In this document: positions 45,398-53,920 of the stretch, piece after piece
Position numbering within the stretch: position 1 is the stretch's first letter
How the letters are laid out: each line of letters begins with the position of its first letter
Notes under the pieces: generated by a model
The model's input: the letters and a program-made list of their open reading frames with translations, nothing else
The model's database searches: none
What the model was told of the DNA's origin: nothing
Program-made: the position numbers and the translations under genes
Source of the DNA: Rubripirellula tenax
Lineage (GTDB): Bacteria; Planctomycetota; Planctomycetia; Pirellulales; Pirellulaceae
Assembly (NCBI RefSeq): GCF_007860125.1
Contig: NZ_SJPW01000008.1
Span: 285,553-349,552 of the forward strand
Length of the DNA stretch: 64,000 nucleotides
Direction of reading: 5' to 3'

Positions 45398-46039
45398 CTA
45401 ACGATTTTCGGTTCCGCCTTCGTTCAAGCCAAGGTCGTCGGTTAGGCTTGCTTCGATGCCGGACTGGGCCGCGTCAAGACTCGCTTCGATGCGTTCAACA
45501 GCCGAAATTTCGGTAGCGTCGGCTTGCTTTTTTGTTTGCGACGGACCGGGCCCTGTCGTCGGTGCCTTTGCGCGTGGGACGGCGCCGCGTCGTCGGGATT
45601 CGTTTGATGCGGTCGTCGCCGGCGGATCATCCGTTACCAACGCGTCGGTTCGGATACCCATTCCGCAAAGCAATGCGTCGAGTTGTTCACAAAGTTCGCG
45701 ATTGTTGCTGTCGTTGCTCGACTCGATGGACTGCAACAGGCTTTTCAAACGGTCAGTCGTCTTCGATATCACTTCGATGCGGACCGCTAGCGAAATATGG
45801 CTTCGATGTCGAAGGCTATCGACAAGGTTCTCGAGACGGCGAGAAACTTGAAAAATCTGAACCAGCCCGAGGCTGTCTGCTGTGCAAACAATTTTATGAA
45901 GGGACTGATAAATCGAGTCGACAAGATCGCCGCTGACTTGATCTTCGGTCGTTTCTAGCTGCTGTAAGTTCGTTCGGACATCGGAGAGGTACCCGCATGC
46001 ACGATCGGCGAATTCACGAATCAAATCTGCGTCGAGCAT
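45398..46039 (-). CDS. Hpt-like phosphotransfer domain protein
   Basis: 213 residues from the ATG at 46039 (TTG at 46054 possible). The N-terminal 120 residues are helical and contain IYQSLHKIVCTADSLGLVQI followed by SRRLENLVDSLR. This matches the Hpt pattern H-T-L-K-G-x3-x-G-L then LE-x2-x-D-x-LR, with H48 as the candidate phospho-acceptor. The usual K-G after the His is altered (HKIV), so phosphotransfer is not assured. The C-terminal half is polar, Thr/Pro/Lys-rich and probably disordered. No histidine kinase or receiver is adjacent; the downstream HD-GYP gene, 138 bases away, is the likely partner. Confidence 0.68.
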   Translation of the reverse strand: MLDADLIREFADRACGYLSDVRTNLQQLETTEDQVSGDLVDSIYQSLHKIVCTADSLGLVQIFQVSRRLENLVDSLRHRSHISLAVRIEVISKTTDRLKSLLQSIESSNDSNNRELCEQLDALLCGMGIRTDALVTDDPPATTASNESRRRGAVPRAKAPTTGPGPSQTKKQADATEISAVERIEASLDAAQSGIEASLTDDLGLNEGGTENR

Positions 46040-46341
46040 GGCTCTCTCTGCCAACGATTGAAGGCGTGGCGATTGCTGGGGAGGACGGCGGAAGACGGAG
46101 GAAATGTCCGTACCTGTTGCAGTTACCTATGTCGCCGATAGTGCTGGGGCAAACGCTTTCTGTACCAGAATCGCCGATTCCCCGTACCAACATGTACCGA
46201 ACGCAAAAATCAGTTAAATCCTATGCAAAATCGTTCGAAGGCTCGTCCTTTGATGTATATCAAAATCGAAAAGCGTGGCCAAACGCGTCGCAAACGACCG
46301 CAAAAAGTTCGTCCACACTGCCTAGGCAAAATACAAACCGA
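46040..46341. other. Intergenic region between Hpt-like and giant anchored protein genes
   Basis: About 300 bases, upstream of the Hpt-like gene. It is less GC-rich than its surroundings, with runs such as AAAATCAGTTAAATCC. On the + strand a 47-codon basic ORF begins here (listed separately, low confidence). No promoter or terminator was clear. Confidence 0.4.
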
Positions 46342-46366
46342 TCAATCCGCCTGCCTGAAAGCTTGA
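46223..46366 (+). CDS. Possible small basic protein of 47 residues
   Basis: ATG at 46223, TGA at 46364-46366. The peptide is very rich in Lys and Arg (for example KIEKRGQTRRKRPQKVRP) with two Cys, like a nucleic-acid-binding small protein. There is no ribosome site, and its last 25 bases overlap the 3' end of the opposing giant gene. It may well be a chance frame; it is recorded because the composition differs from other random frames nearby. Confidence 0.22.
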   Translation: MQNRSKARPLMYIKIEKRGQTRRKRPQKVRPHCLGKIQTDQSACLKA

Positions 46367-49300
46367 ACGTTGGACGGTGAAACGGAATATTCGACACCGG
46401 ACAACACCAACGGCTGGATGATCGAATCGGCGGTCGCTTTGACGATCATTTCGTAGTCATCCGTCTCGACGCGGATGAGTTCCGCTGGAACCGATTCGGC
46501 GATATCACCCACGTGAACCGTCATCGTGACTCGGACCGTCCCCTTTGCACGCTCCAATTCAGCTGTCCAGTCCGCAAGCGATTTTTCCGTGTCGTCGCCT
46601 TCATCGGTGGCTTTCGATTGGATCAAGCCCGCGACGACATCATGATCGACCGGGACTCTGTCTTCCCATGCTAGCCGTTTGCCGACATCAGGCCCGAACC
46701 AAATTCGCGATTCGTCGTTCCACCGAAAAGCGATGGCGTCATCCATGGCAAACGCTGCGGCAACTTCAAACAGCCGACGCGTCGCCATCGGAAGTTGATC
46801 GATGATCGCAATTTTTAATTGCTTCGCCTCTTTTTGGAACGCGTCGCGATTCCGCATTGCAAGCGCTGAACTGCGAACCGTCGGAATCGATACTTCGAAC
46901 AGCAAGTGCTGTCCGGATTCGGACGTGACGGACCAAGCCGTTGAAATTTGCTTGCCAGTGGGCTGAGGAATGTCGCGAGCTTCCACTGTCTCGCCTAACT
47001 CACGCTCAAACGTTGACGTCAAAATTTCGATCGTCAGTGGTCGATCGGCCGGAATCCAAAGAACGCCCTCGCTTTCCGCGACAAAGTAAGTGACCCAAAG
47101 CGGATACGTATCGATGATGGACGATCGCAACGCTTCAACGTCTCTTACCAGCCATCGACGACGGGTCGGTGACGTCAACCATGAAGAAACTTCTTCGCGA
47201 TCGACGTCTTTCAACAGTGAAACAAGTTGCTCGTTGTCGCGAAGTGCGAGCGCGATGAGCGCTTGATCCGACAGAGAATCTTCCGCATTGAAAAGGGATC
47301 GCTTGATCGAACCGGTGTCGACCACGGGACGATCACGCACGACGTTCGATGCTTCTTTGAAGTCTTCGCATTCCAATAACGCTTGAAGCCGCAGATTGCG
47401 TTGGATGGCGATCCAAGGTGGTTGCGACTCGACGTCCCCGATCGCGGTTTCCGCAACAGCCAATTCCTTGGCGGCTTCGGAAAATTGGCCGGTCGACATC
47501 CTCAGTTGGGCGACATTGTCCCGGATCGCAGCGAGATGGCCCTCGTCCTGGATCGATCGGGCTCGTGGGAGCCAAGCCCGTACCGTTTTCGAATCCAGCA
47601 ACGCTGACGCTTCGGCGATCACACTTCGCGACAGTTCTGCAAGATCGCCATCGTTAATCTGAATCTCGCTGGGCACGACTCGATTGGCAACGATGGCTCG
47701 CGCGCGGTCACGGAGCGTTGTCGACTGAAGTGACGTGTCCTGTTCGGTATCCATTGTTTTCGCGATCCGCAAAGCCTCGCGAAAGGAATTGTCGGCCGCT
47801 TCGACTTGGACTTCATTGAACGCAATGAACGCCTTCAGCATCTCGCGTGTCCAAGCGATTTCCGGATCCGAAAAGCCCATGGTTTTCGCAAGAAACGATT
47901 CGGAAGTCGCAGCTTCCTCTCGCTGTAAATACTCAACAATCTGCAATTGCACATCGATGTCGTTCGGAAATTTTTCAGCGACGGCTTCCGACTGCCCCAT
48001 TTCCAGCATCGTTTCAACAATCACTCGCCGCAGTGCTCGGGTCACGTTCGCAGCTTGCTCATCCGATTGCGACCGATTCCATACTTCGAATCGCGTCAGC
48101 TCGGGCAATGCCAGGGGGTTCTGATCAAGAACGTGATGGCAGTAGCCTTGGATAGCGTCACGAAAATGACTCGCCCGTTCACTTTCCTCGACCCGCAGGT
48201 CAACGGCGTCGGATTGCAGCGCATCGGACAAGGATTGCAAGTCGCCATAGAAGTCATCGCCAAAAAGCCACTGCGTGATCGTAGCGAGTGTCTGCGGCAA
48301 ATCGTCGGTTTCGCGAAACAATTCCGGATACCGATTGCTTTCGATTCGAGCGTCCAAGTGGTCTTGGATCGCGACATCGTGAATGGATCCCGGACCGGAT
48401 TTGTCCCGAGCAACTAAAAACCACTCGGCCGACTTGTCATAGTCCCGTCGCGACCAAGCCTCGTTCGCTTTCAGGATCGCCACAACAGACTCATTCACGC
48501 TTTCACGCAACGAAACTTCGGCCACAACATTGCTTGCCCAAACCGAATCGTACGTGATTGCATCAGCAAGGGTCATCCAGGCATCGTCCCCGTTCGCCAC
48601 GATCGCATCAAGCAATGTTGGTAGATCTCCTTTGCGGCGGTTTCCAATCACCATATCGATGATGGCCATATCCAATGGACACCCCCGCAGCGCAAGCACC
48701 GCTTCGTCTGCGGCCTCGTCGTCACGCCCAAGGGATGCCAGGACCGTCGACATCAGCCAATGTGACCGCGGGTGGTTTGGCGATTGGGCACTGGATTTCA
48801 TAGCCGCTTCGAGAGCTTTTCCATCTTGATCGGCGTCCAAATATCCGAGCGTCAGCATCGGCCAAACGCCCCACATGTGATCAGGATCATGAATGGATTC
48901 GAGCAGTCCAACGGCTTCGTCGTAGCGATCCAGTTCGATCCACGCATACGCGATCTGAAGCAACGCGGTGGATCGGTCTTCTTTCAACGTCTGGACGCGG
49001 TGACAGGACTTTAACTTTGCGAAGGCTTGTTCTTCGGCACCGTCATCAAACAAGCGGTTCGCTCCTTCGATGCGGTCCATGATCTCGTTAAATCCGCTGG
49101 ATAGTTTCTCGGATCCGGAAATAAACGATGCGTATTCGTCCGACGTTCTCCGGCCGTCATCAAGCGATTGCCAGTCATAAACTTGCCACCGTCCATCGAC
49201 GTTGACAAGAAACCACTGTTGAGACTCCGGCAGATTGTTTGCCGAATAGAACATCAGGTCGACTGATACCAATCGAGGTTCCGTGTCAGATGAAGCGACC

Positions 49301-49857
49301 GATAAGCCCGTTGCGGGACGTATTGCCAGGATTCGGTAGTGGTTGTCGAAGCCGTTGGGGATGGGCCGGTAGTCTTCGAAACCGTTTTGAATCGAGACGC
49401 GATCCAGCCAATTGAGGCTACCCGAACCGTCGGGGCTTGCTTCGACTGCATCAAGAAACATTTCCTCGTGCATCGGAATGTGTTCACCGTTGCGATCCGC
49501 CTGAACGCATTGCTCGACAAAATCAACGACACTCTGATCGAAACGGGCTCCGGTACTCTCGTCGTCACTGTCCCACCGCGCGAGCGTCCATCGGTTCAGG
49601 GATTCGTTGAACGCATCGGCGTCGGCTTGAAATGAATCCTGGCGAGAATCCGGTCGCGCCGGAACTGGCAAAGGTCCACGTGGAACGTCCAACGAAAAAT
49701 AGAATGCCGTCAACATGCCGCCGCACAGCACGATTCCAAAAAGGAACAGCATGCCGAGTATCAAAGCGGTGCGGTACGGTGATCCACCGGTCGGGGCCGG
49801 TCGTGGCGACGGAACTTGGGTCGGGGCAGCGTGTTCAGAAAATGGATCGTGGTTCAA
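46342..49857 (-). CDS. Large membrane-anchored TPR-like protein
   Basis: 1171 residues. A short Pro-rich cytoplasmic start is followed by one helix (about 30-54, TALILGMLFLFGIVLCGGML) and a very long extracytoplasmic part. A region from about 255 to 400 looks like tetratricopeptide helices (LLQIAYAWIELDRYDEAVGLLES, LTLGYLDADQDGKALEAAMKSS, LMSTVLASLGRDDEAADEAVLAL). Comparable helical pairs recur around 600-870. The last 250 residues look globular and mixed. No enzymatic motif is seen; TPR scaffolds of this size in planctomycetes are uncharacterised. It lies upstream of nothing obvious in the same direction apart from the 118-base gap to the DUF900 gene behind it. Confidence 0.8.
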   Translation of the reverse strand: MNHDPFSEHAAPTQVPSPRPAPTGGSPYRTALILGMLFLFGIVLCGGMLTAFYFSLDVPRGPLPVPARPDSRQDSFQADADAFNESLNRWTLARWDSDDESTGARFDQSVVDFVEQCVQADRNGEHIPMHEEMFLDAVEASPDGSGSLNWLDRVSIQNGFEDYRPIPNGFDNHYRILAIRPATGLSVASSDTEPRLVSVDLMFYSANNLPESQQWFLVNVDGRWQVYDWQSLDDGRRTSDEYASFISGSEKLSSGFNEIMDRIEGANRLFDDGAEEQAFAKLKSCHRVQTLKEDRSTALLQIAYAWIELDRYDEAVGLLESIHDPDHMWGVWPMLTLGYLDADQDGKALEAAMKSSAQSPNHPRSHWLMSTVLASLGRDDEAADEAVLALRGCPLDMAIIDMVIGNRRKGDLPTLLDAIVANGDDAWMTLADAITYDSVWASNVVAEVSLRESVNESVVAILKANEAWSRRDYDKSAEWFLVARDKSGPGSIHDVAIQDHLDARIESNRYPELFRETDDLPQTLATITQWLFGDDFYGDLQSLSDALQSDAVDLRVEESERASHFRDAIQGYCHHVLDQNPLALPELTRFEVWNRSQSDEQAANVTRALRRVIVETMLEMGQSEAVAEKFPNDIDVQLQIVEYLQREEAATSESFLAKTMGFSDPEIAWTREMLKAFIAFNEVQVEAADNSFREALRIAKTMDTEQDTSLQSTTLRDRARAIVANRVVPSEIQINDGDLAELSRSVIAEASALLDSKTVRAWLPRARSIQDEGHLAAIRDNVAQLRMSTGQFSEAAKELAVAETAIGDVESQPPWIAIQRNLRLQALLECEDFKEASNVVRDRPVVDTGSIKRSLFNAEDSLSDQALIALALRDNEQLVSLLKDVDREEVSSWLTSPTRRRWLVRDVEALRSSIIDTYPLWVTYFVAESEGVLWIPADRPLTIEILTSTFERELGETVEARDIPQPTGKQISTAWSVTSESGQHLLFEVSIPTVRSSALAMRNRDAFQKEAKQLKIAIIDQLPMATRRLFEVAAAFAMDDAIAFRWNDESRIWFGPDVGKRLAWEDRVPVDHDVVAGLIQSKATDEGDDTEKSLADWTAELERAKGTVRVTMTVHVGDIAESVPAELIRVETDDYEMIVKATADSIIQPLVLSGVEYSVSPSNVQAFRQAD

Positions 49858-49975
49858 TGGTCGATGCCGTGCGATGGGTCGATGGGGATTCCGGCCCCGA
49901 TTGTACCGTGACCGACGTCACATCCCAGATCACGGCTGTTTTCGCTTCCGATGACCTAATTTGGCATATCTATCT

Positions 49976-51646
49976 CTAGCGCCGCACTTCCATGGGCATC
50001 TGAGCTTGAACATCGGTGCCCAGTTGCCAATAGATTAAGTTTCCAGTGCGGCGGGTGATCAGCGACGCGCGTTGTGGCGCCGATTTCCGTTCTCGGACAA
50101 CACCATACAGTTCCCTCAACATCGCTTCGTTGTCGCCATAGTAGCTGTGCCCAAGGATGCTCAAATCGATCCCGCTGACATCAACGGTTTCAATACCGGG
50201 GACGACAACGATGTCGACGCCGCTGTCGCCCGCCCGCGGGTAACCATGGACCTGTTTCGACGCGACCAACGCTTGATCGTCGGATGACGCGTAAAGCGTG
50301 ACGTGATTTGCGATGGCGGCTAGCGGTGATGCAAAATCGCGGACGAACCGATCGGCGTCAACATCCGGCGCAGCCATCACCAATCGGTCGAACGGACGTG
50401 CGGCACTGGGATCGGCTTGCGATTGGATCTGGCTCATCGCAGCGACCATGGCACGATTGCCCATACTGTGTGCGATCACGTTGATGGACGAAGCACCACT
50501 GTCGCGAGCCAATTCCAACAAGAACTCTCGTAAGTGAGTGATCGTCCATTCCGAGTTATTTTCATCGATCGTGTAACCAAGAAGCGACCCTTGGCTCGGC
50601 CACGTATAGCAGATCGGCACTCCTTCGAATGGCAAATCGACGGACACTTGAGCGGTACGCTGAATCGCTGACTCGAAGTCAACGTTGTATCCGTGAATGA
50701 ACACCAAGGCGTCTTGTTGGGGTGATCCAGCGATCCGATGGGCCAATCGACTCGAGAAGTCGCTTTGCGTTAGCTCAACCGCGGACGTCATGACGATGTG
50801 TTTGTCTTGGTTCTCGCGAAATTCGAATCGAAACAGATTCGGCCGCTCGACAACACCCTTTGCGTGTGACCGAGGCACCGTGACTTCGCAGATCCCGCGA
50901 GAAAGGATGCCACGGTCGCTGGTGTACGTGACGCCGTGCTTTTCGATGTTCGCTTGTCCCGACATCAAGATGGCCGCCGCACCACAACCCGTCGCAAGTC
51001 CGGTAAAGATGGCAAAGACCGTTTGTTTCGAATTGCCACGCAACCAACATGCAAGCGCTCCCATCAAGATTAAGACGGAAGCGAAGCTGAAGACGACAAA
51101 CATTTGTTTCTGGCCGGTGACTTCATAAGCCGACAGAGGCATCGCACCGCGCGCACGATCGGTGGCGTAGAACACTTCGACCGTCGTGTAGGACGCATCG
51201 CGACTGTCATCAATGGCCGGGGGCATATCGGGAATCTGCTGGGACTCCCGCTGCATCGGAAGTGTTTCGGTCACGGGCCCGTTGTTGGTTTTCTGCATCG
51301 CGGTTGTGCGCGCAGGCGACAACATCGTGGTTGGCGGAGCTGTGATGGCGTCTTCGTGAAAGACTTCGAACGAAGGATCGGTTGACCGTTGCGAGGGCGG
51401 TTGTTGGCTGACAGAACTGTCCAACCGCGGCGTGGATGCGTCGTGGTGGAAATTCTCGTTCGGTGCGGCGACTGCGTCACCGGGTGCAATTTGGGTACTC
51501 GCTTCCTGATGCTGTGCACGGCCGCATCCGACCTGGAGAACCACGGACACACCCAAAAGCAAGAGAACGTACGTGCGTCCACGGTCGGGCGCAGTCCGCC
51601 CATGCTGGTCGATCTCTCGGTCTTGCGTGGTACGTTGAGTCGACAT
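49976..51646 (-). CDS. DUF900 alpha/beta hydrolase, membrane lipoprotein-like
   Basis: 556 residues from ATG 51646 (ATG 51673 possible). The first hydrophobic segment ends in a lipobox-like VVLQVGC. A Pro/Ser/Thr-rich stretch is followed by two membrane helices (about 190-245: MFVVFSFASVLILMGALACW and VFAIFTGLATGCGAAAIL). These interrupt the DUF900 domain, whose start (EVFYATDRAR) lies before them. The hydrolase part has FIHGYNVDFESA, ICYTWPSQG, the nucleophile elbow AHSMGNRA, and Asp and His candidates in APDVDADRF and LGHSYYGD. Serine esterase or lipase-like activity is likely; substrate unknown. Confidence 0.85.
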   Translation of the reverse strand: MSTQRTTQDREIDQHGRTAPDRGRTYVLLLLGVSVVLQVGCGRAQHQEASTQIAPGDAVAAPNENFHHDASTPRLDSSVSQQPPSQRSTDPSFEVFHEDAITAPPTTMLSPARTTAMQKTNNGPVTETLPMQRESQQIPDMPPAIDDSRDASYTTVEVFYATDRARGAMPLSAYEVTGQKQMFVVFSFASVLILMGALACWLRGNSKQTVFAIFTGLATGCGAAAILMSGQANIEKHGVTYTSDRGILSRGICEVTVPRSHAKGVVERPNLFRFEFRENQDKHIVMTSAVELTQSDFSSRLAHRIAGSPQQDALVFIHGYNVDFESAIQRTAQVSVDLPFEGVPICYTWPSQGSLLGYTIDENNSEWTITHLREFLLELARDSGASSINVIAHSMGNRAMVAAMSQIQSQADPSAARPFDRLVMAAPDVDADRFVRDFASPLAAIANHVTLYASSDDQALVASKQVHGYPRAGDSGVDIVVVPGIETVDVSGIDLSILGHSYYGDNEAMLRELYGVVRERKSAPQRASLITRRTGNLIYWQLGTDVQAQMPMEVRR

Positions 51647-51783
51647 GGGTACACTTTGGCGGATGGGGTACATTCAAATTACCGATGAAGCGACGTTCGG
51701 TAACTGATTGTCCGTATCAGAACTTTCGACCAAAATCGATGTTGATTCTTATTTCCTTGATGCAGCTGGTGAAAAACGAAACG

Positions 51784-52488
51784 ATGAAACGAATCTCTTT
51801 TTGCTTAGTTTTGATGTTTTTGGCTACGTTCGAATGCTCTGCGCAGACCGAGCCCGGTGGCAGCCTTAAGGCGGGAATCAACGCTCCTTTCCTGGACCCC
51901 GATTTGAATGTCAGCGAGTGGGTAGAGAAATTCGAAGTGGAAAGTCGCGAAATCTTTTCTTGCCGAGAAGAAATCGTTCGGAAAATGAACTTGGTTACGG
52001 GCGAGCGGATTGCCGACGTGGGAACAGGAACCGGGATATTCGTTGAACCGTTTTCGGATGCTGTGGGACCGCGCGGCTGGGTCTTTGCTCTGGATATTGT
52101 GACGAAATTTGTTGAGCGAGTGGAGCGGATTGCCGAACTGAAGTCGCTCGGAAACGTGACGGCAATGCTGTCGGGACAGGATGATGTTCGGTTGCCGCCG
52201 GATTCGATCGACGTTGCATTCGTGTGCGACGTTTACCACCACTTTGAATTCCCCGTCGAGTCGCTGCGTTCCATCAAGCGGGCACTGCGTCCGGGCGGCC
52301 GACTCTATGTCATCGATTTCGAGCGAATTGAGGGCGTTTCACGTCCCTGGACGATGGGGCACGTCCGTGCCGGAAAGCCCGAATTCAAATCAGAGATTGA
52401 AGCGGCGGGGTTCCAGTTTGTCGAAGAAATCGCTGTGGAAGGCTTCAAAGAAAACTACTTTTTGTCCTTTGTGCGGCCTAAATCGTAG
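51784..52488 (+). CDS. Class I SAM-dependent methyltransferase with signal peptide
   Basis: 234 residues. The ATG at 51784 gives a typical signal peptide (MKRISFCLVLMFLATFECSAQ); earlier in-frame starts exist but add non-conserved sequence. The Rossmann methyltransferase motifs follow: IADVGTGTGIF (motif I), FALDIV (motif II Asp), FVCDVYHHF (motif IV) and LRPGGRLYVIDF (post-motif). This is the methyltransferase 11 type. Export is unexpected, because S-adenosylmethionine is cytoplasmic; the helix may instead anchor the enzyme. It is the only + strand gene between two leftward blocks. Confidence 0.85.
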   Translation: MKRISFCLVLMFLATFECSAQTEPGGSLKAGINAPFLDPDLNVSEWVEKFEVESREIFSCREEIVRKMNLVTGERIADVGTGTGIFVEPFSDAVGPRGWVFALDIVTKFVERVERIAELKSLGNVTAMLSGQDDVRLPPDSIDVAFVCDVYHHFEFPVESLRSIKRALRPGGRLYVIDFERIEGVSRPWTMGHVRAGKPEFKSEIEAAGFQFVEEIAVEGFKENYFLSFVRPKS

Positions 52489-52737
52489 CTGTTTCGTTTG
52501 AAACGATGACGCTCTGACCCTACGAGCGGGCGAAGTCGAACAATCGTTGCAGAGTGACGAAAAACCTTTGCGAAAACGGGGAAACCTTTCTGATCGAGTA
52601 AAGTTTCCGACCTAGAGGGCGATCGTCGGGTATCTTTCAGTTGCAGGTCACATCTCGGGGGATAGGTGGCCAGCACTGCGACTCTTTTCTTTGCATCTAC
52701 GCCCATCCGCCTCTATCGTTAGCGGAGTCTCTAAACG

Positions 52738-53262
52738 ATGAATCACGCCCCCGAAGCGACGAAGGAAACCGATACCGGTTTCTTCCGTTGCCCCGTCTCG
52801 TCCGAACAAGGTCAAGCGATTGTTCGCGTTGGCCGACGCAATTTTCCGGCGCAAGTCCAAGAGACTTCGATCGACGGCTTCACCATTTTGGTTTCCGCCA
52901 AGCACGCATCTAAGCTGAAAGTCGGTCGACCCTGGGTGCTTCAACACGACGGTACTCGCGTCGAAGTCCATCCCCAGTGGATGTTCAATTCGCCCGATGG
53001 AACCGTACAACTTGGGCTGCGACGGCTTCGCGATCTGACTCGACCGACTCCGACGAAAAAGTCGCTGCTTTCATCCATTGGCGGACGCCGGTACGAAGAC
53101 CCGACCTATTCCGCAGTTGCGTTTGGCGGTTTCGTCTTGTTCCTGTTTTCGCTCATGTCGCTGCCCGGACTTGGTGATCGATTGGGAACGTCGGATCGTA
53201 TTCAAGGAACGTTCAAATGGATCGTCAGCGAAGTTAGCGTAACGTTGAATCAGTTCTTCTGA
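52738..53262 (+). CDS. Hypothetical protein with C-terminal membrane helix, PilZ-like N-terminus
   Basis: 174 residues. The N-terminal 100 residues are beta-rich (GQAIVRVGRRNFPAQVQETSIDGFTILV ... GRPWVLQHDGTRVEVHPQWMF ... VQLGLRRL). The order of strands and the S-x-D-G-F element recall a PilZ domain, but the R-x3-R c-di-GMP motif is not clear. One helix at about 124-143 (AVAFGGFVLFLFSLMSLPGL) anchors it. Its last 29 bases overlap the convergent cytidylate kinase gene. Function unknown. Confidence 0.68.
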   Translation: MNHAPEATKETDTGFFRCPVSSEQGQAIVRVGRRNFPAQVQETSIDGFTILVSAKHASKLKVGRPWVLQHDGTRVEVHPQWMFNSPDGTVQLGLRRLRDLTRPTPTKKSLLSSIGGRRYEDPTYSAVAFGGFVLFLFSLMSLPGLGDRLGTSDRIQGTFKWIVSEVSVTLNQFF

Positions 53263-53920
53263 TCTGGGCGGTTTCCGTCGTCGCGCGGATGATCTCAATC
53301 GCGCGACGCAAAACTTCGTCGGGCGACATTCCGTCGCTGTGCAGCAAAATCGCGTCGTCGGCAGCTCGCAGGGCGCCGACTGGGCGATTTTCGTCTTCAA
53401 AGTCACGTCGCTTCTGTGCTGCGACGACATCTTCGATCGCCATGTGACGCCCTGCCTCGGCAAGTTGTTGATGACGGCGAATAGCTCGCTCCGTCGGCGA
53501 AGCGGTTAGAAAAATCTTGCATTCGGCGTCTGGGAAGACTTCCGATCCTTGGTCACGTCCCTCGGTCACGATATCACGGCCTTCCGCGATTTTCCGTTGC
53601 TGCATCGACAACAGCGATCGGATTTCGGCGATGTCGGCGATGCGCCCAATCGCGGCCGTCACTGTCGGAGTTCGAATGTCATCGGTCACATCGACGTCGT
53701 CGAGATAAACGCGACATTCTTCCCACCGCAATCTCGCTAGCCGAGCATATTGAATCAAGCCGTCGATATCGTCGAACTCGATCTGGCGACGAATTGCACC
53801 CAGGGTGATTGCGCGGTACATCGCGCCGGTGTCTAGGAATTCGAACCCGAGTTCGTCCGCAACTTGCCGGGCAATGCTGCTTTTGCCAGCACCAGCGGGG
53901 CCGTCGATCGTTACTATCAC
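53234..53920 (-). CDS. cmk: Cytidylate kinase
   Basis: 228 residues, the usual length. Phosphorylates CMP and dCMP with ATP in the cytoplasm. The P-loop is GPAGAGKS (7-14), followed by LDTGAMYRA, the CMP-binding insert with the R-x2-x2-V-x-AAIGRIADI region, DIVTEGRDQGSEVFPDA (lid) and a C-terminal helix. It starts with GTG at 53920, overlapping the stop of the transglutaminase gene upstream (GTGA), so this housekeeping enzyme is tied to the MoxR/DUF58/TgpA run. The 3' end overlaps a + strand gene by 29 bases. Confidence 0.96.
   Translation of the reverse strand: MIVTIDGPAGAGKSSIARQVADELGFEFLDTGAMYRAITLGAIRRQIEFDDIDGLIQYARLARLRWEECRVYLDDVDVTDDIRTPTVTAAIGRIADIAEIRSLLSMQQRKIAEGRDIVTEGRDQGSEVFPDAECKIFLTASPTERAIRRHQQLAEAGRHMAIEDVVAAQKRRDFEDENRPVGALRAADDAILLHSDGMSPDEVLRRAIEIIRATTETAQIRRTDSTLR

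Noticed and set aside
52494-52506. TCGTTT-G-AAACGA palindrome after the methyltransferase as terminator
   Set aside because: AT-rich short stem with no following T-run; too weak to call.
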